From positions 558,001 to 622,000 of the forward strand of contig NZ_QPKF01000001.1 of NCBI RefSeq assembly GCF_003339585.1: a stretch of 64,000 nt of DNA, written 5' to 3'. Shown in pieces: positions 10,765 to 20,253 of this stretch. Source of the stretch: Exiguobacterium sp. RIT594. GTDB taxonomy: Bacteria; Bacillota; Bacilli; Exiguobacteriales; Exiguobacteriaceae. The translations under genes were made by a program, and so were the position numbers. The stretch's first letter is position 1, and each line of letters begins with the position of its first letter. The notes beneath the pieces are model-generated. The model was not told where the DNA came from and searched no databases. It was given only the letters and a program-made list of their open reading frames with translations.

Positions 10765-11717
10765 TGGAGAATCGTAGTAAATTACTTGAAGTAAAAAACC
10801 TCAAACAACACTTTAATATCGGTCGTGGCCGTGTCGTCAAAGCCGTTGACGGGTTGTCGTTCGATATTTATGAAGGAGAAGTTCTTGGTCTTGTTGGAGA
10901 GTCAGGTTGTGGGAAATCGACAACAGGACGTTCAATCATCGGCTTATACGATGCGACAGACGGAGAAGTCCTTTTCAAAGGTGAAAATGTTCATGGTAAA
11001 AAATCGCGTAAAGAGAAATTGAAATTCAACCGTTCGATGCAGATGATTTTCCAAGATCCATATGCATCGTTGAATCCTCGGATGACAGTTGGAGATATCA
11101 TCGCAGAAGGGATCGATATCCACGGACTTGCGAAGTCGAAAGACGAGCGGAATAACCGTGTATATGATCTTTTGGAAACAGTTGGTTTAACGAAAGAACA
11201 CGCGAGTCGTTATCCGCACGAGTTCTCAGGTGGACAACGTCAGCGGATCGGGATTGCCCGTGCGTTAGCCGTCGAACCAGACTTCATCATTGCCGATGAG
11301 CCAATCTCTGCACTGGATGTATCGATTCAAGCACAGGTCGTCAACCTGATGAAACAATTACAACGTGATCGCAGTCTGACGTATCTGTTTATTGCCCATG
11401 ATTTATCAATGGTCAAATATATCTCAGATCGAATCGGAGTCATGTATCAAGGTCACCTCGTTGAATTGTGTGACGCGGATCGTCTCTATGAAAATCCAGT
11501 CCACGCCTATACGAAATCCTTGTTATCAGCAATTCCACTTCCGGACCCGGAGCATGAGCGGACACGTAAGCGGATCATTTATGACCGTCCGACAGGCGGA
11601 GCGGTCGGGAAATCGAGTGAAGACTCAAGTATCCCGCCATTGCGTGAAATCGAACCGGGCCATTATGTCTCAATGACAGATGCAGAACTCGAAGCGTATC
11701 AAGCACAGCTTGTGTAA
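10764..11717 (+). CDS. oppF: Oligopeptide ABC transporter ATPase OppF
   Basis: A 317-residue ATPase paralogous to OppD: Walker A GESGCGKS, signature FSGGQRQR, Walker [13 protein letters not shown]-loop IAHDLSMV. OppD and OppF form the heterodimer that powers OppBC. The start codon overlaps the oppD stop. It is the last gene of the operon. Confidence 0.94.
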   Translation: MENRSKLLEVKNLKQHFNIGRGRVVKAVDGLSFDIYEGEVLGLVGESGCGKSTTGRSIIGLYDATDGEVLFKGENVHGKKSRKEKLKFNRSMQMIFQDPYASLNPRMTVGDIIAEGIDIHGLAKSKDERNNRVYDLLETVGLTKEHASRYPHEFSGGQRQRIGIARALAVEPDFIIADEPISALDVSIQAQVVNLMKQLQRDRSLTYLFIAHDLSMVKYISDRIGVMYQGHLVELCDADRLYENPVHAYTKSLLSAIPLPDPEHERTRKRIIYDRPTGGAVGKSSEDSSIPPLREIEPGHYVSMTDAELEAYQAQLV

Positions 11718-11729
11718 TTGAACCAAATT

Positions 11730-11768
11730 AAAAGGCATTCCTGAAGTTATTCGGGAATGCCTTTTTTT
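11730..11768. terminator. Bidirectional terminator, oppF / HD gene
   Basis: Stem AAAGGCATTCC/GGGAATGCCTTT with T-runs on both strands. The stop codon of the minus-strand HD gene lies in the T-run. Confidence 0.9.
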
Positions 11769-12300
11769 AATTTTCGGAAGCAATACGGGGAAGGTTGTTG
11801 AAACGGTGGACAACCGAGTCAAGAGCATGCAGACGGCTGACAGCTTCTTCGAATGGAATTTTCTCATAATGATGGAGACCACCTGGCTGTTCTTCAAGCG
11901 TGTCGGCATCATGGACCAATTGTTGCAACGGAGTCCGGTTGATCGTACCCGGTGGTAAATAGGAATCCGTATGCAACAGAACGGCAAGAGCAATTTCTTT
12001 TGCCCGTTCCGGTTCTTCACCGAGCCGAATCAGTAATTTATGCGCCCGTTCCGCTCCTTTGATCGCATGGATGTCATTTTGACGGTAGAGATCATAATTC
12101 CAAGTGCCGTCTGTATACCATTCATAATGACCAATATCATGAAGCAGGGCAGCCTTCGTTGCCGTATCTGCATCCAAACCGCGCTGGGTAGCGAGTGTCA
12201 ATGCCTGTTCTGCTACGGAAATGGCATGATTCAAGCCGGATCGTTCTAAATATTTTTGGGCAATCGGGTGTTCAATGATAGTGACAAGGGTAACTGACAT
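11767..12300 (-). CDS. HD-domain phosphohydrolase
   Basis: A 177-residue protein with the HD metal-binding pattern: His25, His54-Asp55 (LLHDIGHYE), His104-type region (AVLLHTDSY) and an Asp in VHDADTLEE. HD enzymes hydrolyse phosphoester bonds, often of nucleotides, with bound metal. The substrate cannot be told from the sequence. ATG 12300 has AAAGGAG 8 bases upstream. It is a single-gene unit convergent with oppF. Confidence 0.8.
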   Translation of the reverse strand: MSVTLVTIIEHPIAQKYLERSGLNHAISVAEQALTLATQRGLDADTATKAALLHDIGHYEWYTDGTWNYDLYRQNDIHAIKGAERAHKLLIRLGEEPERAKEIALAVLLHTDSYLPPGTINRTPLQQLVHDADTLEEQPGGLHHYEKIPFEEAVSRLHALDSVVHRFNNLPRIASEN

Positions 12301-12438
12301 AAAAAATAACTCCTTTCACGAGTAAGTATTTCTATACACTTTACGTGAAGTGGCGAGCAAATGCAACTATTTACTAAAGACAAATCGACAATCTCACATA
12401 ATTAATTGCTTCAAGTAGGAATAGAAATCAGGTAAACG

Positions 12439-12447
12439 TGGTATACT
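12439..12447 (+). promoter_or_regulatory. Extended -10 promoter of the 45-aa protein gene
   Basis: TGGTATACT is an extended -10 (TGn then TATACT at 12442–12447). No good -35 is visible, as is common for this type. Confidence 0.5.
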
Positions 12448-12522
12448 AATTAATGTAGAAGATGATAATTTAGCTTTCGTTGGTTAACAGTTCTTTTTTC
12501 GGACCGAGTGAGGTGTCGGAGT

Positions 12523-12660
12523 ATGAAAGAACGTGATAAAAAGAAAAAGTTGAAAAAACGCCTTTTGCGGGACATTTTCGAAAAAAAATTAAAAGAGATT
12601 AAACTCCCGAAAGCAAAAGAGACGATTTCTCAACCCTTTGATCACACACCAGCTTGCTGA
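12523..12660 (+). CDS. Small lysine-rich protein, 45 aa, function unknown
   Basis: This short gene starts at ATG 12523 after GAGGTG (7-base spacing) and ends at TGA 12658–12660. The product is very basic: MKERDKKKKLKKRLLRDIF, then a second Lys/Leu-rich stretch (EKKLKEIKLPKAKE), a polar tail QPFDHTP and a final Ala-Cys. The first 30 residues could form an amphipathic basic helix fit to bind nucleic acid, lipid head groups or an acidic partner. An extended -10 promoter lies upstream, and a strong terminator begins at its stop codon. It therefore looks like a free-standing small gene just upstream of spx. I do not recognise it. Confidence 0.65.
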   Translation: MKERDKKKKLKKRLLRDIFEKKLKEIKLPKAKETISQPFDHTPAC

Positions 12661-12690
12661 AGCCACCTGGTGGCTCTAGCAAGTTTTTTT
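12653..12690 (+). terminator. Terminator of the 45-aa protein gene
   Basis: Two-step stem CTTGCT…GCCACC/GGTGGC…AGCAAG followed by seven T; the stop codon lies within the stem. Confidence 0.9.
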
Positions 12691-12837
12691 ACGAAAAGTT
12701 CTTTCATCTCAAAACATATATCGGGTTTTATTTTTAATGAAAATCAAAGTAAACTGTCAAGTAATAGAATCATCAACTACTGGGTAATAAATTTACGCAG
12801 GAGAAATGATGTGAAATCAGGGGGAGGATGTTTTTCA

Positions 12838-13236
12838 ATGGTAACACTCTATACTTCACCAAGCTGTACTTCTTGTCGTAAAGCGCGCGCGTGGCTTGAA
12901 GAACATGAAATCCCATTTGTGGAACGTAATATTTTCTCAGAGCCATTATCGCTTGATGAAATTAAACAAATACTTCGTATGACAGAGGACGGAACAGATG
13001 AAATCATCTCGACACGTTCGAAAGTCTTTTCAAAATTAGATGTATCAGTAGAAAATTTATCGTTACAACACTTGTATGACTTGATTCAAGAATATCCAGG
13101 TTTATTACGCCGTCCAATTCTGATCGACGAAAAACGTCTTCAAGTTGGATACAACGAGGATGAAATCCGCCGCTTTTTACCGCGAAAAGTCCGTACCTTC
13201 CAGTTGTTGGAAGCTCAGCGCCTTGTCAACGAGTAA
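12838..13236 (+). CDS. spx: Spx, redox-sensing transcription regulator
   Basis: A 132-residue ArsC-family protein that binds the C-terminal domain of the RNA polymerase alpha subunit. Under thiol stress it redirects transcription. The CxxC redox switch is Cys10-Thr-Ser-Cys13 in [12 protein letters not shown]; the [20 protein letters not shown] block is the family core. ATG 12838 follows GGGGAGG (12821–12827); the open frame upstream of it has no site. mecA lies downstream, and the SpxH adaptor that would target Spx to ClpXP lies 6 kb away in this window. Confidence 0.96.
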   Translation: MVTLYTSPSCTSCRKARAWLEEHEIPFVERNIFSEPLSLDEIKQILRMTEDGTDEIISTRSKVFSKLDVSVENLSLQHLYDLIQEYPGLLRRPILIDEKRLQVGYNEDEIRRFLPRKVRTFQLLEAQRLVNE

Positions 13237-13245
13237 ATTGTAATG

Positions 13246-13277
13246 AGCACGCTGCTTTCTGAGCAGTGTGCTTTTTG
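13246..13277 (+). terminator. Terminator of spx
   Basis: Stem AGCACGCTGCT/AGCAGTGTGCT (one G-T pair), then five T. Confidence 0.87.
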
Positions 13278-13405
13278 TTACCGCCTAAAAAGGTTAAAAT
13301 AGAGATAACAAAGGAATATACCCTATATGTTTAATGATTCTTTTGAATCTATGTGAAGTGCTCGTTCGTATACTAGATAAGAGCGAGAGGAAAGGAGTGG
13401 ACATA

Positions 13406-14032
13406 TTGAAAATCGAACGCGTCAATGACAACACCGTCAAGTTCTTCATTACGTACACGGACATCGAACGCCGCGGCTTCGCCCGAGACGAGATTTGGTA
13501 CAACCGTGAACGTGGAGAACAGTTATTCTGGCAGATGATGGATGAAGCGAATGAAAAAGAGTCCATCTCCTTCGAAGGTCCACTATGGATACAAGTACAG
13601 GCATTTGAAAAAGGTTTAGAAGTCACCGTTACAATCGCTAAAACAACGATTGACGGAGAACAAGTTGACGAAGATGAGTTGGATTCGTTACTTCGTTCCG
13701 CGATGTCTGATGCGGAAGAAAAAGAAACGGAACTCAGTCAAGATGTCTTATTTGAAACAACAGATTTCGAGCATATCATTGCCCTTAGCCAATATGCGGA
13801 AGCACCGATCTTCGAAGAAGTGAAAACGTCTCTTTATCAAAAAGACGGACTCTACCTGTTGCACCTTCACTTTAAAGAAGAAGCAGAAGTCGAAGAACAG
13901 GAAAATGTAATGAGTCTGATTGCAGAGTACTTGAGCTTTAGTGAACAGACGATTCATCCCGTAGCAGAGTATGGAAAAATAATCGTACCTGACGATGTCT
14001 TTACGTTCATTCGGAAACATTTTCCGAATTAA
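13406..14032 (+). CDS. mecA: MecA, adaptor for the ClpCP protease
   Basis: A 208-residue adaptor that brings substrates such as ComK to ClpC. The N-terminal substrate-binding domain begins KIERVNDNTVKFFITYTDIE, and an acidic linker follows (GEQVDEDELDSLL, then EEKETE). The C-terminal ClpC-binding domain ends the protein. I place the start at TTG 13406: AAAGGAG lies 8 bases upstream, and the product then aligns with the usual MecA N-terminus. The ATG at 13334 would add an unsupported extension. Neighbouring spx matches the Bacillus order. Confidence 0.93.
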   Translation: MKIERVNDNTVKFFITYTDIERRGFARDEIWYNRERGEQLFWQMMDEANEKESISFEGPLWIQVQAFEKGLEVTVTIAKTTIDGEQVDEDELDSLLRSAMSDAEEKETELSQDVLFETTDFEHIIALSQYAEAPIFEEVKTSLYQKDGLYLLHLHFKEEAEVEEQENVMSLIAEYLSFSEQTIHPVAEYGKIIVPDDVFTFIRKHFPN

Positions 14033-14053
14033 CAGAATCAAACGGTACAATCA

Positions 14054-14093
14054 AAAAGGACTGCTCCAATTTGTTTGGAAGCAGTCCTTTGTT
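14054..14093. terminator. Bidirectional terminator, mecA / SDR
   Basis: 15-bp stem AAAGGACTGCTCCAA/TTTGGAAGCAGTCCTTT with A- and T-rich flanks. Confidence 0.85.
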
Positions 14094-14104
14094 GTGTAGA
14101 AGAA

Positions 14105-14827
14105 TCAAGTGAGGGTGTAACCACCATCGACAACTAAGGTTTGTCCATTGATGTAACTGGCTTTGTCGGATAATAAAAAGCAGACGACTTCTGCGATTTC
14201 AGACGGTTGAGCTGCTTCACCACGTAAATGATGTTTCATCGCTAAATCAAACTTATCTTTTCCACCATATAAGGAATGACTTAACTTCGTGTCGACAGGA
14301 CCGGGACAGATAGCATTAAAACGATATTTTCCGTGAAACCGAGCAGCGTATGTTTTCGTAAGCGTAAGAAGAGCACTCTTGGAAGAAGCATACGGCAAGA
14401 GCATGGCAGGGAATTTGACATGCCCGACAATTGCACTGTTATTGACGATGGAAGCACCACGACTCAGACGTTTGACTGCATGTTGAATGATCTGCTCCGG
14501 TGCATGATAATTGACTTGGAACACTTCTTTTTGCTGATCGGTTACGCGTTCCGGCGCCACTGGTTTTCCGAATGTACCCGCATTGTTAAAAATGCCGTCA
14601 AGTGTCGGGAATTGTTCTTTTGTATCTTCGAAAAATCGATTTATGTCGGATGGAATCGACAAGTCGACTGGAAAGAAATTGATCCGTCCTTCACCGCGAC
14701 GTTCTAAATCGCGACCACGTTCCTCATTTCGTCCAAGCGCAAGGACCGTATGTCCTTCCTGTGCCAATTGTAAGGCGGTAGCTTCACCAATTCCGCTTGT
14801 TGCACCAGTCACTAGATACGTTTTCAT
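14105..14827 (-). CDS. Short-chain dehydrogenase/reductase
   Basis: A 240-residue classical SDR with the cofactor motif TGATSGIG, the NNAG strand, a catalytic Ser (NNSAIVG) and YASSK. It ends in the usual INGQTLVVDGGYTLT. Arg33 in LALGRNEER suggests NADP(H), but this is only a hint. The substrate is unknown. AAGGGA upstream of ATG 14827 fits. It is divergent from cls. Confidence 0.88.
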   Translation of the reverse strand: MKTYLVTGATSGIGEATALQLAQEGHTVLALGRNEERGRDLERRGEGRINFFPVDLSIPSDINRFFEDTKEQFPTLDGIFNNAGTFGKPVAPERVTDQQKEVFQVNYHAPEQIIQHAVKRLSRGASIVNNSAIVGHVKFPAMLLPYASSKSALLTLTKTYAARFHGKYRFNAICPGPVDTKLSHSLYGGKDKFDLAMKHHLRGEAAQPSEIAEVVCFLLSDKASYINGQTLVVDGGYTLT

Positions 14828-14888
14828 TTTGAATCGTCCCTTCTACATAAAAGTATGTCATTCATAAAAAATTACAGGAGGGGATACC

Positions 14889-16400
14889 ATGTTGCGACGT
14901 GTCCAATTACTTATGACGCTGCTTTTGACAGTCAGTCTGATCGGATTTCTTTCTTATTACTGGAGTGTGTACATGGTAGGATGGCTTTCTCTCGTCATCA
15001 TTCTTGTCGTACTGAGTGTCTTCGTCATCATCCTGCTTGAGAACCGGAATCCGGAACGGACGCTTGTCTGGGCACTTGTCATGATGGCATTACCGGTCGT
15101 CGGTGTTTTCGTGTATTTCACCTTTGGTCAAAATTATAGACGAAAAAGAATGTTTCGTCTGAAAGCGATGCTCGATGAAGAGTCTTACATTAAATATCGT
15201 ACCCAGTTTGATCATGGGATACACAATCGGGTGTTCAAACATGGACATTACACGAAAGTTGTTAAACTTATCGATTCGATCAGCCGCTTGCCGATTTCGT
15301 ATAATAGCCATACGAAAGTATTGACGAACGGACAAGAGAAATTTCCGTTATTGTTAGCTGAAATCCGTCAAGCAGAACACCATATCCATTTGGAGTACTA
15401 TATCGTCCGGGATGACGCACTTGCGCTGGAATTGCAAGAAGCATTGATCGAACGTGCAAAAGCCGGAGTAGAGATTCGTTTTTTGTATGATGCTGTCGGT
15501 TGTTTCTCAACGGACAAAAGCTACTTTAAAAAGATGGAGACGGTCGGAATCGAAGTCCGTCCATTTTTCCCTGTTGTCCTTCCTTTTATCTCGAGTAAAT
15601 CCAATTACCGGAATCATCGGAAAATCGTTGTCATTGACGGTACAGTTGCTTTCACCGGTGGAATCAATGTCGGAGACGAATATATGGGAAAAGATAAGAT
15701 GTTTGGATTTTGGCGAGATACCCACCTGTTGGTCAGGGGAGAAGCCGTCTCGGAGTTGCAGCTGATTTTCCTTCAGGACTGGTACTACATGACGGGAGAA
15801 CGGTTGTTTACACCGTATTACATGAAACCGCTCGAAGTCGTGGAGGAAGCGACAGGGGGTGTTCAAATCATTGCGAGCGGACCGGATGAACCACATGAAA
15901 CAATGAAGTCTTTATACTTTGGTTTAATCACGGAAGCCCGCAGTTCGGTTTATATCGCTTCTCCGTATTTAATTCCGGATGAGGACTTGATGACAGCTTT
16001 GAAGACCGCCGCCATGTCTGGTATCGATGTCCGAATTCTCTTGCCGAGTTTTCCGGACCATAAAGTTGTTTTTTATGCCAGCCGCTCTTATTTTGACGAC
16101 TTATTATTAGCAGGTGTAAAGATTTATGAATACAACAAAGGATTCATGCACTCCAAAGTCATCGTAGTCGATGATGCGATTGCGACGATCGGCACAGCGA
16201 ATATGGACTTAAGAAGCTTCCATTTGAACTTTGAAGTAAATGCCTTTTTGTACGGGACAAATTCAGTTCATGAATTGACACGTGATTTTTATGAAGATTT
16301 TTCGAATTCTTCACAGGTCGAACGGAGTGTCTTTATTCAAAGAAGTTTTAGTCAACGTTTGATTGAATCCATTTCGCGGTTATTTTCACCGTTGCTCTAA
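14889..16400 (+). CDS. cls: Cardiolipin synthase
   Basis: A 503-residue membrane enzyme that joins two phosphatidylglycerols into cardiolipin plus glycerol. Two N-terminal helices (about residues 5–25 and 30–55, plus a third short one) precede two phospholipase D domains. Each domain has an HxK(x)4D motif: NHRKIVVID with His243 and MHSKVIVVDD with His421. AGGAGGGG lies before ATG 14889. coiA starts 14 bases after its stop. Confidence 0.94.
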   Translation: MLRRVQLLMTLLLTVSLIGFLSYYWSVYMVGWLSLVIILVVLSVFVIILLENRNPERTLVWALVMMALPVVGVFVYFTFGQNYRRKRMFRLKAMLDEESYIKYRTQFDHGIHNRVFKHGHYTKVVKLIDSISRLPISYNSHTKVLTNGQEKFPLLLAEIRQAEHHIHLEYYIVRDDALALELQEALIERAKAGVEIRFLYDAVGCFSTDKSYFKKMETVGIEVRPFFPVVLPFISSKSNYRNHRKIVVIDGTVAFTGGINVGDEYMGKDKMFGFWRDTHLLVRGEAVSELQLIFLQDWYYMTGERLFTPYYMKPLEVVEEATGGVQIIASGPDEPHETMKSLYFGLITEARSSVYIASPYLIPDEDLMTALKTAAMSGIDVRILLPSFPDHKVVFYASRSYFDDLLLAGVKIYEYNKGFMHSKVIVVDDAIATIGTANMDLRSFHLNFEVNAFLYGTNSVHELTRDFYEDFSNSSQVERSVFIQRSFSQRLIESISRLFSPLL

Positions 16401-16414
16401 TGAGGAGGAGTAAG

Positions 16415-17482
16415 ATGTTTGAGGCGATGGATGAGCAAGGAAATCGAATCAACAGTCAGCTTGAGACCTTACAATCGTTAGCAGGTAAAATACTGTACTG
16501 TCCGTATTGCCAAACACGCCTTCGGATCCGGCAAGGGAAAAAACGGCTGCATTTTGTTCACGTAACGGCCTGTACCGGTGAATCGTCAGAACATCAATTT
16601 TGGAAAAAGCGACTTGCGGCCCATTTTGAAAATTTACGATTTAAAGTTGAAGTTGAGGCGGTACGGGGGCGAAGACGATTTGACCTTTTAATATGGCCCG
16701 GAGAAATCGGGATTGAGATTCAGCGCTCGAAAATGAGCGCTGAAGAATGGCGACGAAGATGGTCGATCGATCAACAAAGCGGATATCAAGTACGGTGGAT
16801 CGGGTTTCATGAGTCGAGCGGTCAGTTTCTTAAGCTCGATGGCTGGATGAAACCGGCATTTATGAAGAATGGTTATGTTGATTTAATCGAGCAGGAACGA
16901 ATCGTCCGCTACATGCATCCATTTCCGTTCGCACAACGTTTTGTAATCTGTCAGCGCGTATCCTTGTCAGTGGAGCAATTTCTTTTCCCGCGTCCGGTTC
17001 CGCAACAATTCCTCGAACGACCATGGATGACACTGATAAAACACTATCGGCTTCGTCCGTTTTTTTCTTCGTTACCGCATCGTTATGTACGCGATCCTCT
17101 TTATCACTCCAATCTTTGTGTCTCTACACTTCCATCCTGGTGTTTTTTGCCCTTATCTGCCTTACTTTCCGTACCCGTCCATCCTTTTGAAATTCAAATA
17201 GCAGTTTACCTGCGCTTAAAAGGGAATTATTCCGTGCCCAATCTCCTTTCATTTCTTACAGAATGTCTGACACAGTCGACGATTCGATTCGAGCAATCTG
17301 ATTTATATGTTCTGATTGAAGAATGGATGGCGATGATCAACTTTCTTCAATACCATCTGTCTAAACTTTTTCAAAACCGTCCTGCTGATTTATCAGCTCG
17401 CTTGGAAGAAGATCAAAAGTTAGCAGGAGCGCTTCGTTTGTTTGTCGAAAGGGAAACAGGTATAAATGAAGTAAAGGAGTGA
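16415..17482 (+). CDS. coiA: CoiA-like competence protein
   Basis: A 355-residue protein of the CoiA family, which promotes recombination of incoming DNA during transformation. An N-terminal zinc-finger-like part (CPYC with a later His and Cys) precedes a PD-(D/E)xK-type nuclease core, FDLLIWPGEIGIEIQ. In that core the Asp and Glu-x-Gln match the expected metal site. The rest is helical and variable. ATG 16415 has GAGGAGG 7 bases upstream; ATG 16400, overlapping the cls stop, is less likely. It sits directly before pepF, as in Bacillus. Confidence 0.85.
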   Translation: MFEAMDEQGNRINSQLETLQSLAGKILYCPYCQTRLRIRQGKKRLHFVHVTACTGESSEHQFWKKRLAAHFENLRFKVEVEAVRGRRRFDLLIWPGEIGIEIQRSKMSAEEWRRRWSIDQQSGYQVRWIGFHESSGQFLKLDGWMKPAFMKNGYVDLIEQERIVRYMHPFPFAQRFVICQRVSLSVEQFLFPRPVPQQFLERPWMTLIKHYRLRPFFSSLPHRYVRDPLYHSNLCVSTLPSWCFLPLSALLSVPVHPFEIQIAVYLRLKGNYSVPNLLSFLTECLTQSTIRFEQSDLYVLIEEWMAMINFLQYHLSKLFQNRPADLSARLEEDQKLAGALRLFVERETGINEVKE

Positions 17483-17487
17483 TTCAA

Positions 17488-19290
17488 ATGGCAGAAGTAT
17501 TAACACGAAAAGACGTTAAGAACGAAGAAACGTGGAATTTAGAATCGATTTATGAAACGAACGAGAAATGGGAAGAGGAATTTGAGTCAGTGAAAGCAAT
17601 GCTTCCTCTACTTGTTGAATATAAAGGGCGTCTTGCACAGTCGGATGCAACTTTATTTGAAGGACTTCAACTTCGTGACGAAATCTCAAGACGGCTGCAT
17701 AAGCTCTATACATATGCACATATGCGTTACGATGAAAATACAGCGGATAGTTTTTATCAGGCGATGAATGACCGTGCCCGGACGCTGGCTTCGCAAATTG
17801 GTGCAACATTAGCCTTCATGACACCTGAGCTGTTGGAAGTTCCGGAAGAAACGATTGCCTCGTACTTGGATCAGAATCCGGATCTCGCACTTTACCGTCA
17901 TGCGTTTGACGAGTTGAACCGTGAGCGGGAACACGTCTTATCGGAAGCGGAAGAGGCGATTCTTGCAAAGGCAGGAGAAGTCCTTGGACAGTCGGGAACG
18001 ACGTTTGGCATGCTGAATAATGCGGATATGAAATTCCCGAAAATCAAAGGCGAGGACGGGGAAGAGGCAGAATTGACGCACGGACGTTTCATCACGTTCA
18101 TGGAGTCAAAAGATCGTTCTGTCCGCGAAGCTGCGTTTAAAGCGATGTATGGGACGTATAGCCAGTATACGAATACCTTAGCTTCTACTTTAGCCGGTTC
18201 CGTCAAAAAAGATAACTTCTATGCCGAGGTCCGGAAGTTCAAAACGGCCCGCGAATCAGCATTACACGGAAACACGATTCCGGAGCAAGTATATGACGGG
18301 TTGATTGAAGCGGTTCATGAACACCTTCCGTTGTTACACCGTTATGTTGCTTTACGTAAACGGATTTTAGGCGTCGATGAATTGCATATGTATGATATGT
18401 ATACACCGCTCGTCAGTGAAGTCGAGATGAAGGTGACGTACGAAGAAGCCAAACAGTTGATGGTGGATGGATTGGCTCCACTAGGACCTGAATACAAACA
18501 TATTCTTGAAGAAGGTCTTGCGGAACGCTGGGTCGATGTCCGTGAAACACGTGGCAAGCGGAGTGGTGCCTATTCGTCAGGCGCATACGATACACAGCCG
18601 TTCATCTTGATGAATTGGCAGGATAACGTCAACAACTTGTTTACATTAGCACACGAGTTTGGTCACTCCGTCCATAGCTACTATACACGTCAGAATCAAC
18701 CATACGCTTATGGTGATTATTCAATCTTTGTCGCTGAGGTAGCGTCGACGACAAACGAAGCACTCCTAAATGATTACTTGTTGAAACTTGTGACGGATAA
18801 AAACGAGAAACTGTACCTCTTGAACAACCAATTGGAAACATTCCGCGGAACGTTATTCCGTCAGACGATGTTTGCAGAGTTCGAACACCAAATTCATGAA
18901 GCAGCACGTCTTGGACAAGCGCTGACACCTGAATTCTTAACCAAGACGTATTACGCCTTAAATGAAACGTATTTCGGTGAGGGTATCGTGTTAGATGAAG
19001 AAATTGGTTTGGAATGGGCACGGATTCCCCATTTTTATTACAACTACTATGTCTATCAGTATGCGACAGGTATTTCTGCAGCTGCAGCGCTGACTTCACA
19101 AATTTTAGAAGAAGGGGAGCCGGCGGTCGAGCGATACATCAATAACTTCCTTAAAGCAGGATCAAGTGATTATCCGATTGAAGTCCTCAAGGCGGCAGGC
19201 GTCGATATGACGACGAAAGCCCCGGTTGAGGCGGCCCTCCGTCAATTCGAACGGGTACTCGATGAATTTGAAGCACTTCTCGGAGAATGA
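17488..19290 (+). CDS. pepF: Oligoendopeptidase F
   Basis: A 600-residue M3B metallopeptidase that cleaves short peptides in the cytosol. The zinc motif is HEFGH at residues 389–393 (LAHEFGHSVHSYY), with the third ligand Glu in the following helix (VAEVASTTNEALL). It would process peptides brought in by the Opp system of this window. ATG 17488 follows AAGGAG; GTG 17479 is inside the ribosome site and is not used. It forms an operon with coiA (5-base gap). Confidence 0.94.
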   Translation: MAEVLTRKDVKNEETWNLESIYETNEKWEEEFESVKAMLPLLVEYKGRLAQSDATLFEGLQLRDEISRRLHKLYTYAHMRYDENTADSFYQAMNDRARTLASQIGATLAFMTPELLEVPEETIASYLDQNPDLALYRHAFDELNREREHVLSEAEEAILAKAGEVLGQSGTTFGMLNNADMKFPKIKGEDGEEAELTHGRFITFMESKDRSVREAAFKAMYGTYSQYTNTLASTLAGSVKKDNFYAEVRKFKTARESALHGNTIPEQVYDGLIEAVHEHLPLLHRYVALRKRILGVDELHMYDMYTPLVSEVEMKVTYEEAKQLMVDGLAPLGPEYKHILEEGLAERWVDVRETRGKRSGAYSSGAYDTQPFILMNWQDNVNNLFTLAHEFGHSVHSYYTRQNQPYAYGDYSIFVAEVASTTNEALLNDYLLKLVTDKNEKLYLLNNQLETFRGTLFRQTMFAEFEHQIHEAARLGQALTPEFLTKTYYALNETYFGEGIVLDEEIGLEWARIPHFYYNYYVYQYATGISAAAALTSQILEEGEPAVERYINNFLKAGSSDYPIEVLKAAGVDMTTKAPVEAALRQFERVLDEFEALLGE

Positions 19291-19416
19291 CAATTTTGTG
19301 AAAAGATGAACAAAAGGCTTTCGAAGAGGAATATATTCGATTATACTAAACATGTGAAGCGAATCACATTCCCCCTGATGATTCTCTTTTCCCCCATCCG
19401 AGTTTAAAAGAACGAC

Positions 19417-19458
19417 AAAGAAGCTGCTTCCGCGATTGACGTGGAAGCAGCTTCTTTT
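19417..19458. terminator. Bidirectional terminator, pepF / spxH
   Basis: 15-bp stem AAAGAAGCTGCTTCC/GGAAGCAGCTTCTTT. The 125 bases between pepF and this hairpin hold nothing else I can name. Confidence 0.88.
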
Positions 19459-19461
19459 AAG

Positions 19462-20253
19462 TTAAGCATGGGCAGAATCTTTTAAATGACGCCATACTTT
19501 ACCGTCACAATACGTCAGTGAAACGCATTTTTGTTGAAGCATTAACTTTTTCAATTCGTGTTCAACCTGCGCTTCTGTTGCATCATAGATAAATGCAATT
19601 TCAGAAGTAGTTGCGGTGTCATACCGTCTCAAGAATTGTTCGAGAGGAGGCTTTGCCTGTTTCTCAAACGGTTGTTCTAACAATTCGTTCAGAATCGATA
19701 CATAAATCAAGTATTCGTAATGGCCTTCCGCCTTGATTGCTTCCTCATCTCCAACAAAAGCAAGCGTCGGGAGAATACGTACGTCCCAATCGGTCACCAG
19801 TTCAGTTTCCTTTTCGAGCATCAATTGAATGGTATCTGATTCGATATCACGATGGAATTCTGCTAAATCAAGACCAAATTCCGTTAATGCTTCTGCCAAT
19901 CGCATCAGGGAAGAGCGCGAATAAGCGCTTTTTCCTTCGACATTATGCAACATGCGTAAACGACGCATGAATCGCATACCAAACGTTTTACCTTGCAATT
20001 CAATGGCTTTTAGAATCAGCAGAGGTGACATATCACACGCTGATCGCGAAGGCGCACAAGGAATTGTTGCAATTGTCCGAAGACGGAACAGATGACCGTA
20101 TTCTAATTCTAATTTCTTGAGAACGGGAATCAACCGTAAACCATCCGTTTGTGTGATGTCTAGAAAATGATAGATTTCTAGTGGTTTTGTCGGTTGTTGA
20201 ATTGATGGTTCGTCCAATGAACAATATGAACCGTTGCATTGTTCGTGTTCCAT
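19462..20253 (-). CDS. spxH: SpxH (YjbH-like), ClpXP adaptor for Spx
   Basis: A 263-residue DsbA-fold protein of the YjbH family. It presents Spx to ClpXP for degradation. The N-terminus has His3, Cys6 and Cys11 (EHEQCNGSYC), like the Cys/His-rich tail of YjbH. The first strand EIYHFLDI is followed by TQTDGLRL where family members I recall carry a CPEC-type CxxC, so the thioredoxin-like active site seems absent. LQGKTFGMRFMRRLR and ILPTLAFVGDEEAIKAEGHYEY fit the family. AAAGGGGTG precedes ATG 20253. The neighbouring CYTH and relQ genes match the Bacillus order. Confidence 0.85.
   Translation of the reverse strand: MEHEQCNGSYCSLDEPSIQQPTKPLEIYHFLDITQTDGLRLIPVLKKLELEYGHLFRLRTIATIPCAPSRSACDMSPLLILKAIELQGKTFGMRFMRRLRMLHNVEGKSAYSRSSLMRLAEALTEFGLDLAEFHRDIESDTIQLMLEKETELVTDWDVRILPTLAFVGDEEAIKAEGHYEYLIYVSILNELLEQPFEKQAKPPLEQFLRRYDTATTSEIAFIYDATEAQVEHELKKLMLQQKCVSLTYCDGKVWRHLKDSAHA

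Noticed and set aside
14333-14707. 124-aa plus-strand frame inside the SDR gene
   Set aside because: Antisense to a clear SDR with intact motifs; composition is not protein-like.
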